A stretch of 64,000 nucleotides of DNA from Diphasiastrum complanatum (lineage: Eukaryota; Streptophyta; Lycopodiopsida; Lycopodiales; Lycopodiaceae), in NCBI GenBank assembly GCA_029204225.1, contig CM055100.1:9739058-9803057 (forward strand). Reading direction: 5' to 3'. The first letter of the stretch is position 1, and each line of letters opens with the position of its first letter. Under the pieces are notes generated by a model, which did no database searches, had not been told where the DNA came from, and worked only from the letters and a program-made list of their open reading frames with translations. This document shows, one piece after another, positions 58,196 through 64,000 of the stretch. Both the position numbers and the translations under genes were made by a program.

Positions 58196-58385
58196 TCTCT
58201 CATCAGTCACTTCGACGTCGGCACTTCGGAGACTTTGACTTCGGATAATTGTGCATGAGTCCTCGTCGGTCACTTCGATGTCGATGACGTCAGCGACTTC
58301 GACTTCAGACACTTCGGGTTTGGTCTCGTCGGTCACTTCGGTGTCAGTGACTTCGGTGACTTCGACTTCGGCCACTTCGGGGAAT
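58196..58385. repeat. Minisatellite of about 62 bp, three copies, with internal TCGGTCACTTCG units
   Basis: Each copy reads TCGTCGGTCACTTCG...GACTTCGACTTCGG...CACTTCGG with small changes. It is built from 6-12 bp TGACTTCG/TCGGTCAC subunits. It translates as Thr-Ser-Val repeats in plus and acidic Glu-Val-Thr repeats in minus. Confidence 0.85.
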
Positions 58386-58422
58386 GCCAGGGAATGGTTG
58401 CATGAGTTCCCCATTCCTAACA

Positions 58423-58424
<2 letters not shown>

Positions 58425-58486
<62 letters not shown>
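58425..58486. repeat. (CT)n microsatellite
   Basis: About 60 bp of CT. Confidence 0.95.
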
Positions 58487-58489
<3 letters not shown>

Positions 58490-58939
58490 ATGTGTTGTTT
58501 AGCCCATCAGTCTTTGTGTGGCAATTCTTTTTGATCATTACATTGAATCTTGAAAACCAGCAATCTTTCTACATCTTTGCAAGCAAAGTATTGATTGAAT
58601 ATTGTTTTCTCTTATTATATTTTTTGTAATGCCTTCCATAATAGATTCGACTTTACTTAATTGCATGAAAATATTAGAAAAGGCACATGATTGGACTATT
58701 GAGACTCCCAGCAGACGAAACATCATTCATGCAATCTCCAAGTAGCATATAGATTGTCGAATTTGAATCCTAAACTGAAAACTCTGATTCAAAAGTTTAA
58801 TCAGACAGTGATTGATAACTTGATCTAAGTTAAGACAAGTAATCCCATTTACTTATAGCTTCATCTGAACCTATAACTGACCTGAGATTACCATATCATT
58901 GTAAACACTAAATGTTGTCCCACCTCTTATAGCTTTATC

Positions 58940-60597
58940 TTAAAATATTAGGCCAAAAGAAAAAAACCTCCCTCTTCTTTTCATTAAAAAGGACTCAATA
59001 TGTTCACTCAAAAAACCCATAACATACAGTAACCAAAATACAAAAGCATGGTTGGCAGGAATCAAGCTGTCAGCATCTTGCAGATTCTTGTTCCCTAGGA
59101 GGAGACACATCAAGGTTAACAAAAGAATTACCATATAGCCAAAGGGTGGATTATAACAGATACATGTTCTTGCAGACGACCTTGCTTCTGTATGTTGATG
59201 ATTTTGGAGAGGAGTATTTGATTCTTCCATGACTTGGTTAGCCACATTATCAATTAACAATTTTGCCTCCATAGTTTCTGTTGTTGGATCTTCTGGAACA
59301 CCTATCTCACTTGCTTCTAGAGTGAGACAGCCGTGATGCTGATAAATAGCTGCAGAGAATTCTACGTCAATAGACTTTGGCATCGTCTTTACTGCTTTCC
59401 ATGACGTTGATAAATCAAAAGAGGCCTCCATATTTGAAGTTGTCATAACAGTTCTTTCCAGCTTCATAGCTTCATCTGTCTCGAAAGATGGCAGGAATAA
59501 GACTTGAAGGGAGTAAACAGAATTGATGTTCAAGTGCTGTTAGAAATTCAAATCACATTGAAACTCTGAGAATCTTTGATAAAACAAAAAATCAAGTCTA
59601 TTTTATGTTACTACTGGAATAAGCCTTAATATGAAGTTTGGATCCATAACAGAGATTGGACCTGAATTTGATGGACTTTCAGGATGCGTCTCTATGATAA
59701 ACAGACTCTTACTCTCCAGAAGGTCTTCAGATTTCATGTCCTGAACAAGTAAAGCAACACTATGCACCATGGAAGTTGAGGCCTCTCCCTGCGAAGCCAG
59801 TGTGGGTGATGGACACTCATCCAATACTTTAGCATTCTTGTCTGAGGTATAGTTTGGAGTTCCATATGTTCCCTTTCGCTCATTACTTGCAATTTGGCCA
59901 TTGCTGTCAGTTATTCCTGACTGTCTTGTATACGATTTATTGTGCTCTCTAGATGTGGATATACAATCTGATTCCTGTGGTTTTCCATGGCAGGTTCCAG
60001 AATCGTATGTTGTTTCGTCTCTTGACACTCTTAAGGTCTCTTCCTCTTCAACTTCATTCTCAGAGCTAAAAGCTCTTGCAGCTGAAAATGCAGAAGCTAT
60101 AATCATGACATTACTTAGTTCCACCTTTCACTTGAGCTCTTTCAACTTTAAAGCGTACCTAAGGATGGAAATATTGTAAGAAAAGTAATAAAGACCACTG
60201 TCATTGTTTATTTCCTTACATTGCTGGCTAGTAAATCCATTGCCTTCTTCTGGTGTATCTGCATGATAGATGGATGAGAGATCGTCGGAATTCAGTAAAA
60301 CATTTTGACTTCGAGGTATAGGGCGACCCAATCGAAACATGATAGAATTGATCATCCCCAAGGAAGTCTTGCTGTCATCCTGAAGTGATGAATGCTGCAT
60401 CGAATTTGACCTGCTAGTTTCCATCGAATTCGGCTCACCTTCAGATTGAAGCAATTAGAAATTTTAGTCCTTTGACAATTTCCACAATCTCCAATTTTAA
60501 TAACCAGGTGCTACAAAGCATAAATACCTGTCATCATGGAGTTGTTTTTCTCTTGGTACATGGTGCAGTCCAATCCAGAAACATGTGAAGTTTCAAC
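58940..60597 (-). CDS. Four-exon gene, unknown protein with C-terminal membrane segment
   Basis: Exons 60528-60597, 60220-60438, 59662-60081 and 58940-59502 join in one frame (phases 1, 1, 1) to 1272 nt. They give 423 residues plus stop with no internal stop. Donors are CAG|GTATTT, AAT|GTAAGG and CAG|GTCCAA; acceptors end CAG or AAG. The chain begins VETSHVSGLDCTMYQ. It has a Ser-rich middle (MQHSSLQDDSKTSLGMINSI), an acidic run (ENEVEEEETLRVSRDE), and near the end PPFGYMVILLLTLMCLLLG, then HAFVFWLLYVMGFL, and a basic tail (FLMKRRGRF). This looks like an organelle or nuclear-envelope anchored protein with a disordered N-terminal part. I do not recognise the family. The first exon must lie further right, as the seen chain starts at an acceptor in phase 0. 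Confidence 0.7.
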
Positions 60598-62269
60598 CTG
60601 TTTACAATGTGAATGAAATTCAATTACATCTCTACACATTCGTTTTAGACGATTCAAATGCCACACCATTTTCTTGCAGCTTAGCATGATGCATTGTTGA
60701 AGAAGCACCACCTTAACTCAAATAATACTCTCCTACACATGATTGACATGTGCAGATGCATTGTGCAGCAGAGTATATCTTAGTCAATGTAATTTTGTTA
60801 CTTCTGTTATGTTCAATCTTATAGCCTGTACTTCAGATGACATATAAAGTGGCAATTGAAAATATGATGTAGACAATATGAGGCAATGCCTTGTGTCATA
60901 TTGAGAGGGAATAGGACTTCACCTCTGAAATCTGTGAGTTTTCCTTCCTCTAGAAAATGATCTTTTGGATGATATTGATTCCAAAAATCCCTTCCCACTG
61001 GGAATCAACCCTCTCAAAAGCATCCCTCAAATCACTTCAACTGTCACCAGCGGGGGGAAGATCAAGGTTATGATGTTTCTCCCTATTTTTTCAGATGACA
61101 ATAATAGAAGATAATTTCTCTCCTCCACCTTTGTCTTTACCTCAGTCTGGAAATAACAATGCTGCACTCAAGACTCCAAGGTAGATAGTGATGGACAGCC
61201 TATATATATTTTGTTATTATGTGTGTATTATGCAGTTGTAATTGGCTTAAAGAGTTTCAGTTCTAACTTCTGTATTTCAAACTAATGTGCATCATATTCT
61301 TAATCTGATGTATCCTTTCCATAACATTTGATAGCAAACCTAATAATACTAATCTTTGTTGACCATTTCTAGGTCCCCTAGCTTTAGCGTTCCACATGGA
61401 TTTCTGTTTCACAATATTTCACACACACCTTGATTGTACTACTCATCAGACTGAGGCTGTTACATGTACAGATCATTAGAATGCCAACTCACCAAAGTCA
61501 CCACCTAGCTGTAGGACTAATTTTGATCATCCTCCAAGCCTACGGCTACTAACATGATCACTATGAGTAGAGATCTTGGCTTCAAAATATTGGCATTCCA
61601 TACACCCAGGGAATGTCACATTTTATTTGTTCATGACATTGATAAGTTGAACTCGTTGCTATTGCTTGTAGAGCTTTAGCGATGGACTAAATGTGATATC
61701 AATTGCGATTCTTCATGGGAGATTGCTATTTTGATTGTCGTCTATGGTCTTTTTCATAATCTACTGTGTTCATAACTGACACAATTCTCTTCATCGAAAG
61801 GACATGGTAGGGGGTGCTCCACCCTCTTGAGACTAGGAGTATCCTCAAAAGCATCCTCATTTGGTAGCTCTTTATTTACATTTTGTGCATTGATCTGTGA
61901 GAAAAATAAAAGAGGCAGTGCTCCTGACTAGGAGTGCTTGCAAGGAAGGCAAATTTCATATTTTGATCATGTTTTCATTAAAGAATGATGTCATTTGAAC
62001 CTTTGCCATTTAATTTTTCAATTGTGAACCATATCTTTGGTGTATTCGTGAATGTAAGCAATGAACGAAGGTTGCACTAACTTTCTAAGCTGAGGTATAA
62101 TGGAACGCCTATACATTTTCTTTTCCTTGTATGAACAAAAATCCTTCTCAAAGCTGACAACTAGGTATAATGTTTCTTTCCTAATGGCTATGGTTGCAGA
62201 TTGGACTTCATTGGAACAATAACTTGATTGATAAGCAACACTGGTGAATAGAGCTTTTGTGCTCTAGGA
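60598..62269. other. Upstream DNA of the four-exon gene; no exon recognised
   Basis: Missing 5' exons of the four-exon gene should be here or beyond the LTR element to the right. No candidate with good sites was found by eye. No transposon motif either. Confidence 0.4.
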
Positions 62270-62717
62270 TGGAGAGTTATGGACTCGGCTCATTACATTC
62301 GCTGCGTCCATTTACATTTACTTTACTTTATGCATAAGCGGGCCTTGGGCCCTTTTTTATTCATTAGTGACACTTAGACTATATGGTTGGCCTGTGGCCT
62401 TATTATTCACTATTAGGCCATTTGGACATATTACTGGAGAGTGGGGGCCTTCTTGGAGGGCACACTATTTTCCCTCCCAGTTGGGCCCTAGCCACCGAAA
62501 GCTTCCTTTTAGGGCTTCCTCTTGGCTATAAGTAGGGAAACTGTGTCATTTGTTATTCAACTGATGATATTGATCTCTCTCTTTAGTCTCCTTAGTCTCT
62601 CTCTTTCCTGCTTTCTAGAGTTAAGTCTTGCTTATGTGCTGCTTTCATAGCTTAAGTCTTGCTTATGTGATGCTTTCGTAGCTTAGCTTTAGATCAGTTG
62701 TGGCTTTATTCGTAACT
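62270..62717 (+). mobile_element. 5' LTR of a Gypsy element (left border estimated)
   Basis: The right side is fixed by the primer site at 62718. A TATA box (CTATAAGTAGG) lies at 62526. Near the end TTAAGTCTTGCTTATGTGMTGCTTTC occurs twice (62619-62650 and 62653-62681). The left border was not determined. Confidence 0.55.
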
Positions 62718-62729
62718 TGGTATCAGAGC
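62718..62729 (+). other. Retrotransposon primer-binding site
   Basis: TGGTATCAGAGC, exact consensus; gives plus orientation. Confidence 0.8.
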
Positions 62730-63417
62730 ACTTTCCTGATTGCTGAATTTCAGATCTGATTTTCTGATTGGGTGCCCATTTTCCTTGCTGATTTTTCTCT
62801 CTTTGCTGAGGGCTTTCGTCTCTTTGCTTCAGCAACATTCAGCACAGTTTGGAGGAGGACCAGCTCCTATCAAAGCATTTTCCTTGGCGGAGCTTTAGCA
62901 GATAGTTAGCGGAAGTACTTCCGCTAAATTTGGCGGCCCGGAAAAAAAAAATTTGATTTTTTTTTGGGCAGATTATTTCCGGCGCCCAAGTTCCAACCCT
63001 CTATCACCCATTTCCAGCTTGTTTGCAGGCTCTCCAGCGCCCAATTCCCTCATCTCTTTCATCCGTTCCTCCCATTTTCAACCCTCTCACTTTTGTTTGC
63101 AGGCTGTCCAGCCGCTTCATACTTGTCACTTTCGTCCGTTTTTGTCTCCGTTTGCAGCCATTTTTCACACCTTGTTTGCAGGCTGTCCATCGCCCATCCT
63201 CAACCAAATTTCACGAAATTCCGACTCCGTTTGATACTCCAATTTGTCACTTGCCTCCTGGCTGTCCAACGCATTTTCACAGCCTTCATTTTCACTTTTT
63301 TCATTTGCTGATTTTTGTCCTTTCTTAGTTGTGATAATAGTGGTTTTAATAGACTAATTTGGGGTGACGACAAGAGTCCGCTCTCTCAAGTTTTCGTCTA
63401 TTCCTTCCACTATCATT
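62730..63417 (+). mobile_element. Gypsy leader
   Basis: Untranslated leader before gag. It contains three or more copies of TTTGCAGGCTGTCCAGC / TTTGCAGGCTCTCCAGC. Overlapping ORFs in several frames are translations of this C/T-rich repeat. Confidence 0.55.
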
Positions 63418-64000
63418 ATGGCACATTCACCTACCCTGAGTGAGACTACTCAGGAAACCTTATCCGATCAGTTTCGTCGCATGGATGAGACCCTTTCTGG
63501 CCTCGTTCTTCGCTTCGATACCGTTATGACCGGCTTTGCTACTATGCAGTCACAGATTGATTCTTTACAGCCTCATGGTCCTGGTAAAGCTCCTCTTTTT
63601 CCTTCATTTGGGACTCCCCCTCCATTTGGATTTCCATCTTCCTCTGCTAGTCAGCCTGGTGGGTCCTCGCTCCATTCGGTTACGTGTACGTATTACAGGT
63701 CGTGAGTATATTGCTTTAGTTGATACTGGCAGCACTCATTCTTTTATTAGCAGTTATATCACTCGTCGGATACGTGCTTCACCTATTCCTGCTTCACAGC
63801 CTCTCACAGTTGAGGTTGCTAGTTCCCATTCTTTTCCTAGTTCTCAGATGTTTCAGCGTTTACCATACCTCATTGGAGATTTTTCTGGACAGGCAGATCT
63901 TTACATTATTCCTATGGAGCGTTAGGATCTTATCCTTGGTGCTGATTGGTTTGCATCTCTTGGAGCCATTACACTGGACTTGACACAGCAGACATTGACA
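63418..64000 (+). pseudogene. Gypsy gag N-terminus joined to the protease, continuing off the window
   Basis: Gag starts at 63418 (MAHSPTLSETTQETLSDQF, then RRMDETLSGLVLRFDTV, a coiled-coil-like start). After about 80 residues, in a Pro/Ser/Gly run, the frame breaks and the sense moves to the frame of the protease: GREYIALVDTGSTHSFI with the catalytic Asp. A TAG stop at 63923 follows, then DLILGADWFASLGAITLDL, the Gypsy protease tail. The gag capsid and zinc knuckle, normally some 250 residues or more, are missing between the two. The element is therefore internally deleted as well as frameshifted. Confidence 0.8.

Noticed and set aside
62953-63328. Overlapping 90-115 codon frames before the Gypsy gag
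   Set aside because: Three frames open at once over a C/T-rich leader with repeated TTTGCAGGCTGTCCAG; not a protein.

Overview
The window looks like nuclear DNA of a land plant with a large, transposon-rich genome. Three things point there: an intron-free plant-type MCTP gene, an AIM24-family gene cut into short GT-AG exons, and layer upon layer of plant Copia and Gypsy LTR retrotransposons whose primer-binding sites match the 3' end of initiator tRNA-Met. The DNA is AT-rich, with very long (CT)n/(GA)n tracts and few genes. A gymnosperm or fern would fit better than a compact angiosperm, but that is inference; no single marker settles the species.

Host-like genes. (1) 2167-3352, minus: six consecutive exons of an AIM24-family protein, reading out toward the left edge and lacking both ends. 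(2) 21683-24430, minus: a complete 915-residue MCTP (four C2 domains plus a C-terminal membrane domain) in one exon, with a TATA box at 24741-24750. (3) 58940-60597, minus: four phase-consistent exons of an unrecognised protein with a C-terminal membrane segment. (4) 57513-58060, plus: weak candidate exons.

Mobile DNA. 1-757 is the 5' end of a minus-strand LTR element. 3640-6365 holds an LTR, a primer site and a diverged second copy without coding sequence. 9977-10555 is the C-terminal, nuclease-like end of a non-LTR element. 12885-17406 is a Copia derivative with two LTRs, a gag/protease ORF and an internal region with no recognisable integrase or reverse transcriptase. 17429-21345 holds a second, larger LTR element and an old minus-strand Gypsy fragment. 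27267-29430 packs a Gypsy integrase scrap, a Copia RNase H with LTR, and an opposed Copia integrase/RT fragment together. 32527-53700 is a nest of at least five Copia copies in both orientations. 62270-64000 is the 5' end of a Gypsy element that runs off the right edge.

The most unusual part is 35674-40195. A plus-strand multi-exon gene with a cysteine cluster and transposase-like residues faces a minus-strand multi-exon gene, and the two coding regions end next to each other at about 38330. The pair is flanked on the left by Copia gag and on the right by Copia integrase, so it may be a two-gene DNA element that landed in a retrotransposon. Both genes carry a few stops or frameshifts. Just to the right, 41021-41531 is a reverse-transcriptase fragment that is neither Copia nor Gypsy.
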